A stretch of 8,796 nt of DNA from JAVBLQ01 sp031553435 (GCA_031553435.1 JAVBLQ010000027.1:1-8796), one strand, 5' to 3'; positions 1-6,490 are shown, counted from the first letter of the stretch. Numbers and translations: made by a program. Notes: a model not told the origin generated them from the letters alone.

Positions 1-1
1 A

Positions 2-448
2 ATGAAAGTTTTTCCTAAACTATCGTTTGAAGAACGAACAAATAAAAAGACAGAAGAAATCCATCATATTTTTGATGCTTATTTGAAAACAGGTAAATAT
101 GTTGGATATTGGAGGTGTAATTGTTTTTTTCTACATAAAAATGTTGTTGAAACTATAATTATACCCGTAATTAAAATTGACGTTATAGATGAGCAAATAA
201 AAAGACTGGTGAAAGTAGAATTCGAAATTAAACCTCGTTTTGAAACTATAATGCAAATATTGATATTTTTATTTGGCACTATAGGAGTTTTCCTTATATG
301 TTTTATGGCTATCAATCATAGTTTTAGTTTCGCATTACTGATTCCTTTTATGATATGTATATCTGCTTACATTATTTTTTATGGGTCTTATTCCTGGGAG
401 GCAGAAGGTTTTAAGTCTGATTTGACTAAGAAACTAAACAAATTTTAG
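2..448 (+). CDS. Small two-helix membrane protein, function unknown
   Basis: I do not recognise a family. The 148-residue product has a charged, probably cytosolic N-terminal part (about 1-80) and two hydrophobic stretches, about 84-104 and 108-128, that would form a membrane hairpin, followed by a short basic tail. There is no signal peptide. The gene is strongly AT-rich, like the candidate immunity gene at 2988 and unlike the housekeeping genes to the right. The ATG sits in the context AATGA, so an upstream gene could end in TGA at 3-5 with a 4-base overlap, as seen at 2988-2991; the upstream gene lies outside the window. Context next to an RHS locus suggests an immunity protein for another toxin, but this is inference. 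The start is uncertain because the window begins one base earlier. Confidence 0.6.
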   Translation: MKVFPKLSFEERTNKKTEEIHHIFDAYLKTGKYVGYWRCNCFFLHKNVVETIIIPVIKIDVIDEQIKRLVKVEFEIKPRFETIMQILIFLFGTIGVFLICFMAINHSFSFALLIPFMICISAYIIFYGSYSWEAEGFKSDLTKKLNKF

Positions 449-549
449 ATAAATAAAATGAGACATTTAGGATTCTTACTGCCCCGCAGGACTTTTTAAG
501 AGAGATGTAAGAGAAATATAAGAAAAAATATGAAAATGGATATGAGATT

Positions 550-561
550 TGTAAGCATCCG
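550..561 (+). repeat. Direct repeat copy 1 (TGTAAGCATCCG)
   Basis: This 12-bp sequence is identical to 3928-3939, where it forms the presumed IS66 left end. Here it lies about 20 bases before the GTG of the truncated RHS gene, in the same orientation. A 12-mer repeat in a window of this size can occur by chance; only the position at both flanks of the RHS block makes it notable. Confidence 0.35.
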
Positions 562-570
562 GCCAATGCA

Positions 571-2991
571 GTGGTTAAATCAAATTATACCGGGACAACA
601 GGAAGTTTTGAAGGAACAGGATACATCAACTCCAGTGTCAATTTTGACTTGGTCAAAATACTTTCCGTCAATTATTACGACAACTACAGATTTCGCTCGC
701 TTCCCGGATTCAGTGATGCAGCTTTCAATTATACCGTTCCGGCAGGCTTCACCAATACCCGTTATGGTGATGACAACAGTGATTACCATGCCAAGGCCAT
801 GCTGACAGCTACCAAAACAGCAGTACTGGACAATCCGGGAAAGTTCCTGTGTTCGGTTTTTTATTATGATAACAAAGGAAGGGTTATACAAACCCGGTCA
901 AACAACCACTTGAATGGTCACGACAAGATATACAACCAATACAGTTTTACAGGCAATGTGCTGAAAACTTTGAAAGAACACAGTTCATACATTGTTGAGA
1001 GTCCATATTACACACCACTCAATGTCAAAGAACTTTACGAATACACATATGATCATGCCGGACGACTCAAAACAACGCATCACCAGTATGATAATTACGA
1101 CAAAGTCCTGCTTTCGGAAAATCATTATGATGATTTGGGACGGTTGGTCACAAAATACCGTCACAATAAAACAGATACAACAGATTATCGATACAATATC
1201 CGCAATTGGATCACCAACATCAAGAATGGAGGATTTGAACAAAAACTACACTATACATCCTCTCCCGTATCTTCACAGGGATATTATAATGGCAATATCT
1301 CAGCCATGACCTGGAAATACAAAAACCAAATCAATGGATACCAGTTTCACTATGACAAACTGAATCGCCTGACAGAAGCATATTCGGGAAAAGGAGAAAA
1401 CCTGAGTGGGGGGAACTCAGAGTATGAAGAAGATTTCACTTACGACAAAAACGGCAATATAAAGACCCTGCTCCGCAACAGTGTAGTCGGAGCCGTTGAC
1501 ATGCTGGCTATGCACTACAACGGTAACCAACTCCGGCAGGTAGATGATGAATACGGATCCTCCAGCCGTTACGGATTAAAGGAATACAAAGGTGAGGCAA
1601 TGCCGTCGGGAACCAGATTCCTTTACAATGCCAACGGCAACCTGGTCACAGATTTAGACCGTGAAATAGTGACCATCAAATATAATTTACTAAATTTGCC
1701 TGATACAATCCAATTCAAAAACGGCAATCAGATCATTAACACTTATGCAGCCGACGGCCGAAAGTTGAAAACGAGTTCTTTCACATTGATGAATCCGGTG
1801 GTAACCCCCATCAGCCAGGGAAATGTGCTCCGGAACCTGAAATACGAATGTGACGTAATCAATGAAGACATCCAGTTATATCACGACAATTACGATTACA
1901 ACCTGACCAGAGATATTGATCAGGATTATGCCGGCCTGACTCGGTTGAAAACACCGGAAGGATATATTGCCGGAACCACCAGGGTTTCCGGAAAATGGGT
2001 TTCCAATTATCATTATTACCGCAAAGATCATCTGGGCAATAATCGTGAAGTATGGAGGGCATACAACAATACAGTAACACAGCGCACCCAGTATTATCCT
2101 TCGGGCTTACCTTATTATGAAAGTGAAGGTCAGAGCCTGCAACCCTATAAATACAACGACAAAGAATTCATGGAAATGCATGGCTATGATTCTTATGATT
2201 ATGGAGCCCGCGGATTACATTCGGCAAAAATGAGGTTTGACACAATGGATCCGTTGGCGGAAAAGTATTATTCGGTGTCGCCATATGCCTATTGTGCGAA
2301 TAATCCGATAAGATATGTTGATCCGGATGGTAGAAATTATGGGGACTTCTATGATATGAATGGGAATAGAATTGGCACAGATGGAATTAATGACAAGAAA
2401 AAATATATAGTGCTGGATAAACAAGAATCAAAACAAATAGAAAAAACAGATAAGCAAGGAAATACCACTAACCGTTCTGGAGTTTCTAGTTCTATAGAAA
2501 AACCCTCAACTTCAACAATGACTGCTGCTACGACTGCTATTAATAATACTAATGCTACTGGAAATGAACATGGATTTGTGGTTGCTACAGATGGTTCAAC
2601 TTCCTCTATTGTAACCGACAATAATAGTGGCAGTGTTCAACTTGCACCTGCATACAATGAAGTTCAGACATTAGGTAATACTCCGGCCTTTGATGTTCAT
2701 ACTCATCCTAACACAGTTGTTATAAATCCAGATGGAACTTATACTGTATCAGACCCCAATCCATCAGGGACTCCAGGGGATCCTAATGTGTACTATGATT
2801 ATGGATATCGAAAATTGCAAGAAACAAATAATCAGATTACCGAGCCCAGTTGGATTCTTGGTTCTAAAATAAACTCAGTAACAAATGGAACACCTGATCG
2901 AACACCAGTAGTTACTTTTTATCGAAGTACTGGGGTCATAGGACAAGTGAAATGGGCTAATTTTGTAAAAGTTGTAAATAAAATAAAATGA
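571..2991 (+). CDS. RHS/YD-repeat polymorphic toxin, 5'-truncated, JAB-like C-terminal tip
   Basis: This encodes the C-terminal part of a large RHS-family surface or secreted toxin. YD-type repeats are visible at residues 98-104 (YYDNKGR), 158-165, 185-191, 259-266 and 289-296. The RHS-associated core runs from about 481 (YYRKDHLGN) through YGARG (544-548) to the closing DPDGR (584-588). Everything after about 589 is the variable tip. It carries E666, H710-T-H712-P and, further on, S732 and D737, which resembles the metal site of JAB/MPN peptidases and of JAB-like RHS toxin tips; this domain call is inferred. The frame is open only from 511 after a stop at 508-510, with no ATG before 799, so GTG 571 is a formal start. 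At 806 residues it lacks the signal peptide and N-terminal half expected of Bacteroidales RHS proteins, so it is probably a remnant or a silent cassette. It overlaps the next gene by 4 bases (ATGA). Confidence 0.85.
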   Translation: MVKSNYTGTTGSFEGTGYINSSVNFDLVKILSVNYYDNYRFRSLPGFSDAAFNYTVPAGFTNTRYGDDNSDYHAKAMLTATKTAVLDNPGKFLCSVFYYDNKGRVIQTRSNNHLNGHDKIYNQYSFTGNVLKTLKEHSSYIVESPYYTPLNVKELYEYTYDHAGRLKTTHHQYDNYDKVLLSENHYDDLGRLVTKYRHNKTDTTDYRYNIRNWITNIKNGGFEQKLHYTSSPVSSQGYYNGNISAMTWKYKNQINGYQFHYDKLNRLTEAYSGKGENLSGGNSEYEEDFTYDKNGNIKTLLRNSVVGAVDMLAMHYNGNQLRQVDDEYGSSSRYGLKEYKGEAMPSGTRFLYNANGNLVTDLDREIVTIKYNLLNLPDTIQFKNGNQIINTYAADGRKLKTSSFTLMNPVVTPISQGNVLRNLKYECDVINEDIQLYHDNYDYNLTRDIDQDYAGLTRLKTPEGYIAGTTRVSGKWVSNYHYYRKDHLGNNREVWRAYNNTVTQRTQYYPSGLPYYESEGQSLQPYKYNDKEFMEMHGYDSYDYGARGLHSAKMRFDTMDPLAEKYYSVSPYAYCANNPIRYVDPDGRNYGDFYDMNGNRIGTDGINDKKKYIVLDKQESKQIEKTDKQGNTTNRSGVSSSIEKPSTSTMTAATTAINNTNATGNEHGFVVATDGSTSSIVTDNNSGSVQLAPAYNEVQTLGNTPAFDVHTHPNTVVINPDGTYTVSDPNPSGTPGDPNVYYDYGYRKLQETNNQITEPSWILGSKINSVTNGTPDRTPVVTFYRSTGVIGQVKWANFVKVVNKIK

Positions 2992-3503
2992 GAACACAAA
3001 CAATATTTTCATTATTTTTCTTATTTTTAGTATCTAATCTCATTGCTCAAAATGAAAATCCTAACACAGGAAAATTAGATACTCCTTTAGTTGTAGTCGT
3101 TGATTCACTAGAGAAATTCAATATTTATCATAAACGAAAATTTATTATTCTCTATGATGGAAAAAAGTATAAAGAAAAAGCATTTTATATAAACATCCCG
3201 AAGAATGTTAAATTCAAAAAAGCTATTTATAATGTTTTTTCAAGTGAATTTATCTTTTCAAGTGATGAGGGGGAAACTATAATTATCAAAAGATATGCCA
3301 AAAAGAACAATAATCTAACTACTATAAAGTATTTTCCGTGTAGTATATCTTCAGATACAACTGATATTGATAATCATTTGGAAAAACAATGCGAAGTTAT
3401 TTTATTTGTAAAAGATGAATATATTATTTATTGTTATAATGTGCACAAAAAAAATTTTGAAGTATTTAAACAATCAATAATGAGTTTAAGATCTAAGTTG
3501 TAA
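2988..3503 (+). CDS. Small exported protein, candidate immunity protein of the RHS tip
   Basis: The 171-residue product begins with a clear signal peptide: MRTQ, a hydrophobic core at about 5-18, and probable cleavage after LIA, before Q21. There is no lipobox cysteine, so it is probably a soluble periplasmic protein. The mature part is rich in lysine, beta-branched and aromatic residues; I recognise no named family or catalytic motif. Its ATG overlaps the RHS stop codon (ATGA, 2988-2991), which implies translational coupling, and it is very AT-rich. Polymorphic toxin tips are typically followed directly by their cognate immunity gene, so an immunity role is the leading hypothesis. Export would imply that the toxin is met in the periplasm. 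Function is inferred from position only; the coding call itself is firm. Confidence 0.75.
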   Translation: MRTQTIFSLFFLFLVSNLIAQNENPNTGKLDTPLVVVVDSLEKFNIYHKRKFIILYDGKKYKEKAFYINIPKNVKFKKAIYNVFSSEFIFSSDEGETIIIKRYAKKNNNLTTIKYFPCSISSDTTDIDNHLEKQCEVILFVKDEYIIYCYNVHKKNFEVFKQSIMSLRSKL

Positions 3504-3506
3504 AAA

Positions 3507-3544
3507 CCTTCGCTGGGCGAAGCGTCTCACTTCGTCCAGCAAGG
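3507..3544. repeat. Strong imperfect stem-loop after the candidate immunity gene
   Basis: Arms 3507-3522 and 3530-3544 pair as CCTT/AAGG, GCTGG/CCAGC and CGAAG/CTTCG, with one bulged C (3511), one G-T wobble (3517/3535) and a 7-base loop (CGTCTCA). It begins three bases after the preceding stop codon. On the plus strand no T-run follows, so it is not a textbook terminator for 2988-3503. On the minus strand the hairpin is followed by five Ts (3506 to 3502), which is terminator-like, although no minus-strand gene is evident. It also lies exactly at the left edge of the decayed RHS tip, so it may mark a recombination boundary. Confidence 0.6.
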
Positions 3545-3827
3545 AAATGCGACTAACCGTTCTGGAACTTCTAGTTCTATAGAAAAATCCTGTCCACACT
3601 CACTCTGGTACTGTTGTTATAAACCCAGACGGAATTTATGCTAGATCAGACCCTAATCCATCAGGTATGCCGAACGGGGAAATATACTCTTTAATGTTCA
3701 ATTAGCATATTCTAATATCGTTACTTCTTATATAACTGCAACCGGAGAGGCTATAAAGTTCTCTTTCATATCTTTAATCCGATCCGATAAAACATGGAAA
3801 TACCATATATATAAAATATGTGATTAA
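3540..3827 (+). pseudogene. Decayed RHS toxin tip, paralogue of the tip at 2455-2991
   Basis: Block 3540-3587 matches 2455-2502 of the intact RHS gene at 44 of 48 bases by my hand alignment, encoding QGNATNRSGTSSSIEK. The next 192 bases of the intact gene are replaced by 4 bases, which changes frame. Block 3592-3666 then matches 2695-2769 at about 59 of 75 bases and encodes VHTHSGTVVINPDG and onward to DPNPSG. That frame stops at 3703-3705, but the frame of the first block is open again from about 3693 (NVQLAYSNIV) to TAA 3825-3827, a plausible original C-terminus. Most differences in the second block are at third codon positions, so the source was a functional diverged paralogue before decay. 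With a deletion and at least two frame changes it cannot make a protein. It is best read as a displaced older tip. Confidence 0.8.
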
Positions 3828-3842
3828 TTATTGATTTTATAG

Positions 3843-3872
3843 TTGTTTTTTATAAAAATTCTATTACTTTTG
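3843..3872 (+). promoter_or_regulatory. Putative Bacteroidetes-type promoter
   Basis: A TACTTTTG box (3865-3872) matches the -7 consensus TAnnTTTG exactly, and a TTG (3843-3845) lies 19 bases upstream, the usual spacing for the -33 element. No intact gene follows at once: only a six-codon ORF (ATG at about 3884) and then the IS66 end at 3929. It may be a leftover promoter of a disrupted gene or may feed transcription towards ychF. Confidence 0.45.
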
Positions 3873-3928
3873 TCACACCTTTAATGAAGAAAAGAAAGGA
3901 TTAATCAAAATATTAACAGAAAATATGT

Positions 3929-4095
3929 GTAAGCATCCGCCGCTCCCCATCTTTTTGAATGTTTCTTTCTCTGTTATTTTTGCGTAAAAAAAGCCATGTT
4001 AACAGAACAACAATTTTCGGAGATTCATTCGCGTTACGTATCCTCAGGGTTAAGCATCCGTTCCTTCTGTTTGAATGAAGGTATCAGCAAGAAGT
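3929..4095 (+). mobile_element. IS66-family element, left-end remnant
   Basis: A GTAAGC-type terminus (GTAAGCATCCG, 3929-3939), the style of end known for IS66-family elements, is followed by about 57 bases of leader and then a start codon for a protein that reads like the N-terminus of the IS66 accessory protein TnpA. After about 4095 the similarity stops and AT-rich sequence leads into ychF. No tnpB, no tnpC transposase and no inverted right end are present, so target-site duplications cannot be checked. The right boundary is approximate. It is a dead fragment. Confidence 0.6.
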
Positions 4096-4202
4096 ATAAG
4101 ATAAAATATTCAGGCTTTATTGTAACTCTTTCAAAAAAAAGCAACAAGCTATCTATTTATATAATATTCTTATATTTTCATTATATTTGTGCCTTAAAAT
4201 AA
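3996..4202 (+). pseudogene. Truncated IS66 accessory protein TnpA
   Basis: The first 33 or so residues (MLTEQQFSEIHSRY, then SGLSIRSFCLNEGIS) fit the N-terminal helix-turn-helix region of IS66 TnpA, where a 'SGLSxRxFCxxEG' pattern precedes a 'FYYW' stretch. Here the sequence breaks immediately after that point, and residues from about 34 to 68 are low-complexity, out-of-family sequence up to a chance stop. Intact family members are roughly 100 residues. The fragment ends 17 bases before ychF and its 3' part contains the putative ychF promoter, so it is not expected to be functional. Confidence 0.65.
4182..4189 (+). promoter_or_regulatory. Putative -7 box for ychF
   Basis: TATATTTG matches the Bacteroidetes -7 consensus TAnnTTTG and ends 30 bases before the ychF start codon. 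A weak TTTA at 4156-4159 lies 22 bases upstream in place of the -33 TTTG. The leader to the start is AT-rich with no Shine-Dalgarno, normal for the phylum. Confidence 0.45.
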
Positions 4203-4219
4203 AAAGATTAGAATAAATT

Positions 4220-5323
4220 ATGGCATTACAATGCGGCATCGTAGGTTTACCCAACGTGGGTAAATCAACCCTCTTCAACTGCTTGTCGAACGCAAAAGCA
4301 CAGGCAGCCAATTTTCCTTTTTGTACAATTGAACCCAATGTAGGTGTAATCACCGTTCCCGATGAACGACTGACAAAACTTGCAGAATTAGTTCATCCTC
4401 AAAGAATCGTACCAACCACGGTAGAAATCGTCGATATCGCAGGATTGGTCAAAGGAGCAAGCAAAGGCGAAGGATTAGGCAATAAATTTCTGGCAAATAT
4501 TCGTGAAACAGACGCGATATTACACGTACTTCGTTGTTTTGACGACGAAAATGTAACGCATGTCGATGGGAGCGTAAATCCTCTAAGAGATAAAGAAATC
4601 ATTGATTACGAACTTCAACTAAAAGACCTGGAAACCGTCGAATCCAGAATCAGCAAAGTTCAAAAACAAGCTCAAACCGGTGGCGATAAAAATGCCAAAA
4701 TCATGTACGATGTGCTGATCCGCTTCAAAGAAGCATTGGAACAAGGAAAATCAGCGCGTACCGTTAAATTCGATAATAAAGAAGACGAAAAAATAGCACA
4801 CGAACTATTTTTATTAACATACAAACCTGTTTTATACGTTTGCAATGTAGATGAAAAATCAGCAGTCACAGGCAATAAATATGTGGAAGCAGTGCGCGAA
4901 GCCATCAAAAATGAAGATTCGGAAATACTCGTCGTAGCTGCCAAAATAGAATCGGAAATCGCTGAATTTGAGACATATGAAGAACGTCAGATGTTTCTTT
5001 CCGAAATAGGTTTGGAAGAATCCGGTGTGAACCGCCTGATCAAGGCTGCTTATAAGCTTTTAAAGCTGGAAACATACTTTACAGCCGGAGTACAGGAAGT
5101 CCGTGCATGGACTTACCCCAAAGGAAGCAAAGCTCCCCAATGCGCCGGAGTAATCCATACCGATTTTGAAAAAGGATTTATCCGCGCCGAAGTAATCAAA
5201 TACAACGATTATATCCAATACGGATCAGAAAGCGCCTGCAAAGAAGCCGGAAAAATAAATATCGAAGGAAAAGAATATATCGTTCAGGACGGAGATATTA
5301 TGCATTTCCGTTTTAATGTATAA
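4220..5323 (+). CDS. ychF: Redox/ribosome-associated ATPase YchF (OLA1 family)
   Basis: This is a full-length YchF of 367 residues, close to the family norm of about 363. The Walker A/G1 loop is GLPNVGKS (9-16), followed by the family-typical NFPFCTIEPN (31-40), G3 DIAG (72-75) with VKGASKGEGLGN, and NVDE (209-212) in place of the NKxD of true GTPases, which is why this Obg-related family prefers ATP. A coiled-coil segment lies at about 130-200 and a TGS domain forms the C-terminus (about 284-366). The protein is a cytosolic, ribosome-associated P-loop ATPase linked in other bacteria to translation and oxidative-stress responses. ATG 4220 is chosen because MALQCGIVGLPN is the standard family start. 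The gene appears monocistronic, with its own upstream -7 box and a long structured spacer downstream. Confidence 0.97.
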   Translation: MALQCGIVGLPNVGKSTLFNCLSNAKAQAANFPFCTIEPNVGVITVPDERLTKLAELVHPQRIVPTTVEIVDIAGLVKGASKGEGLGNKFLANIRETDAILHVLRCFDDENVTHVDGSVNPLRDKEIIDYELQLKDLETVESRISKVQKQAQTGGDKNAKIMYDVLIRFKEALEQGKSARTVKFDNKEDEKIAHELFLLTYKPVLYVCNVDEKSAVTGNKYVEAVREAIKNEDSEILVVAAKIESEIAEFETYEERQMFLSEIGLEESGVNRLIKAAYKLLKLETYFTAGVQEVRAWTYPKGSKAPQCAGVIHTDFEKGFIRAEVIKYNDYIQYGSESACKEAGKINIEGKEYIVQDGDIMHFRFNV

Positions 5324-5335
5324 ATATTAAGTTTT

Positions 5336-5439
5336 AAGTACCTCCGCTTAATTAGTTTATACTATTGAATTTCGCAAGTCTCTCACTAATAGAAGATTTG
5401 CACGTGAAAATAATATAAACTAATTACGATGACGTACTT
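5336..5439. repeat. 104-bp imperfect inverted repeat downstream of ychF
   Basis: The outer ends AAGTAC (5336-5341) and GTACTT (5434-5439) are inverse complements. After seven mostly unmatched bases, a perfect 13-bp pair follows: 5349-5361 (TAATTAGTTTATA) with 5414-5426. Inside it GCAAGTCT and AGATTTGC pair with one G-T wobble, and TTTC/GAAA pair across a 4-base bulge (ACGT), so most of the unit could fold into one long hairpin. It starts 12 bases after the ychF stop. There is no T-run, so it is not a standard terminator. It may be a MITE- or REP-like unit or a structured mRNA end. Confidence 0.65.
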
Positions 5440-5503
5440 ATGTTTTAAATTATACGTTTTACGTTTTTTTGTGCGTAAGCTAAACGTATAATTTAAAACA
5501 TAA
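5438..5503. repeat. 66-bp inverted repeat with 22-bp perfect arms
   Basis: Arms 5438-5459 and 5482-5503 are perfect inverse complements over 22 bp; the core reads AAATTATACGTTT on the left and AAACGTATAATTT on the right. The inner TACG (5460-5463) also pairs with CGTA (5474-5477), leaving an AGCT bulge and a loop that holds seven Ts. It abuts the preceding inverted repeat and is followed by a small palindrome (5511-5526, CAAAATT-AA-AATTTTG) that ends five bases before the next start codon. It could act as a transcript-end or leader hairpin between ychF and the DUF3078 gene. Confidence 0.75.
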
Positions 5504-5531
5504 AACTTTTCAAAATTAAAATTTTGTAATA

Positions 5532-6434
5532 ATGAAAACAAAACTCTACACCCTATTCATTTTTTGTGGATTATTCCTGGGAATGAAGGCCCAAGACAGT
5601 GCGAATAATCTATCTGATGCAGTAAAAAAAGATACTTCTTACTGGAAACTTTCCGGAATTACAGGTATCAACTTTTCACAGGCAGCACTAGTCAACTGGG
5701 CTGCCGGAGGAGAAAACTCCATTTCAAATAACTTTTATTTGAATGCATCTCTCAATTACGCCAAAGAACGTTGGGCATGGGATAACAACCTTGCTTTGGA
5801 ATATGGTCTTATTTATTCAGACGAATATGATTGGCGAAAAAATGCGGATAAAATCTCATTCACTTCCAAACTGGGTTATCAAATCAACACAAAATGGTAC
5901 TATTCATTATTGGGAGATTTTAACTCCCAGTTTGCCAAAGGATACAGCTATCCGAACACAAGAGATTATATTTCCAAATTCATGGCGCCCGCTTATTCAA
6001 ACATCGCATTGGGTATTGATTATAAGCCGAATCCTGAATTCAGTTTCTTCTTCTCTCCCGCAACCGTAAGATTTACCTATGTATTAGACGATTATCTTTC
6101 AAACAAAGGATCATTCGGTGTTGATCCCGGAGATAAAGTCAAAATAGAAGCCGGAGCTTTATTCAAAGCAAACATGAAGAAAAAAGTAATGGAAAACGTA
6201 GAAGTAATCTCAGCTTTAGATATGTTTACACCTTACAACAGCGATTTCGGAAATGTGGATATTAACTGGGAAGTTTTAGCCAGTTTTAAAATTAACAAAT
6301 TATTAACAGCCACCTTAAATACAACCTTACGTTATTATGACAGAGAACATTACATCAACGAAGATGGTGTGGATAAAGGTCCGAAAATCCAATTCAAAGA
6401 AATTTTTGGCCTGGGAATTGCATACAAATTTTGA
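5532..6434 (+). CDS. DUF3078 outer-membrane beta-barrel protein
   Basis: The 300-residue product has a signal peptide (MKTK, hydrophobic core about 5-18, cleavage near KAQ at 19-21). The segment at 38-62 (WKLSGITGINFSQ, then NWAAGGENS) is the hallmark of the Bacteroidetes DUF3078 family. The rest alternates polar and hydrophobic residues with many aromatics, as in beta strands, and the chain ends in an aromatic residue (AYKF), as expected for a barrel inserted by the BAM machinery. The substrate or role is unknown for the family. The start is set by the signal peptide; ATG 5532 directly follows a small palindrome and an AT-rich leader. The M48 peptidase gene follows after 56 bases, so the two envelope proteins may be co-transcribed and end at the terminator at 7301-7337. 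Confidence 0.9.
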   Translation: MKTKLYTLFIFCGLFLGMKAQDSANNLSDAVKKDTSYWKLSGITGINFSQAALVNWAAGGENSISNNFYLNASLNYAKERWAWDNNLALEYGLIYSDEYDWRKNADKISFTSKLGYQINTKWYYSLLGDFNSQFAKGYSYPNTRDYISKFMAPAYSNIALGIDYKPNPEFSFFFSPATVRFTYVLDDYLSNKGSFGVDPGDKVKIEAGALFKANMKKKVMENVEVISALDMFTPYNSDFGNVDINWEVLASFKINKLLTATLNTTLRYYDREHYINEDGVDKGPKIQFKEIFGLGIAYKF

Positions 6435-6490
6435 GACAACTTCGTCTTTGTTCTCATTCAATATTTATTAATCAATTAATTATTTTCCAC

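Noticed and set aside
451..463. AAATAAAATGAGA shared with 2981-2993 at the RHS/immunity junction, followed by a 13-codon ORF (458-499)
   Set aside because: A 13-base AT-rich match is not surprising in this AT-rich sequence, and no protein similarity extends from it.
530..805. Plus-strand 91-codon ORF beginning MKMDMRF
   Set aside because: It lies in another frame within the start of the RHS coding frame, whose product has clear family similarity; the ORF itself has no recognisable features.
4051..4060. Third copy of TAAGCATCCG
   Set aside because: It encodes the conserved LSIR residues of the TnpA fragment, so the match to the IS end is most simply a coincidence.
6434..6452. Short AGAC/GTCT stem after the DUF3078 stop
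   Set aside because: Only four base pairs and no T-run; too weak to call a terminator between DUF3078 and the M48 gene.
6431..6490. Alternative upstream start for the M48 gene (20 extra residues)
   Set aside because: It overlaps the preceding gene and would put a polar stretch in front of a perfectly formed signal peptide that starts at 6491.
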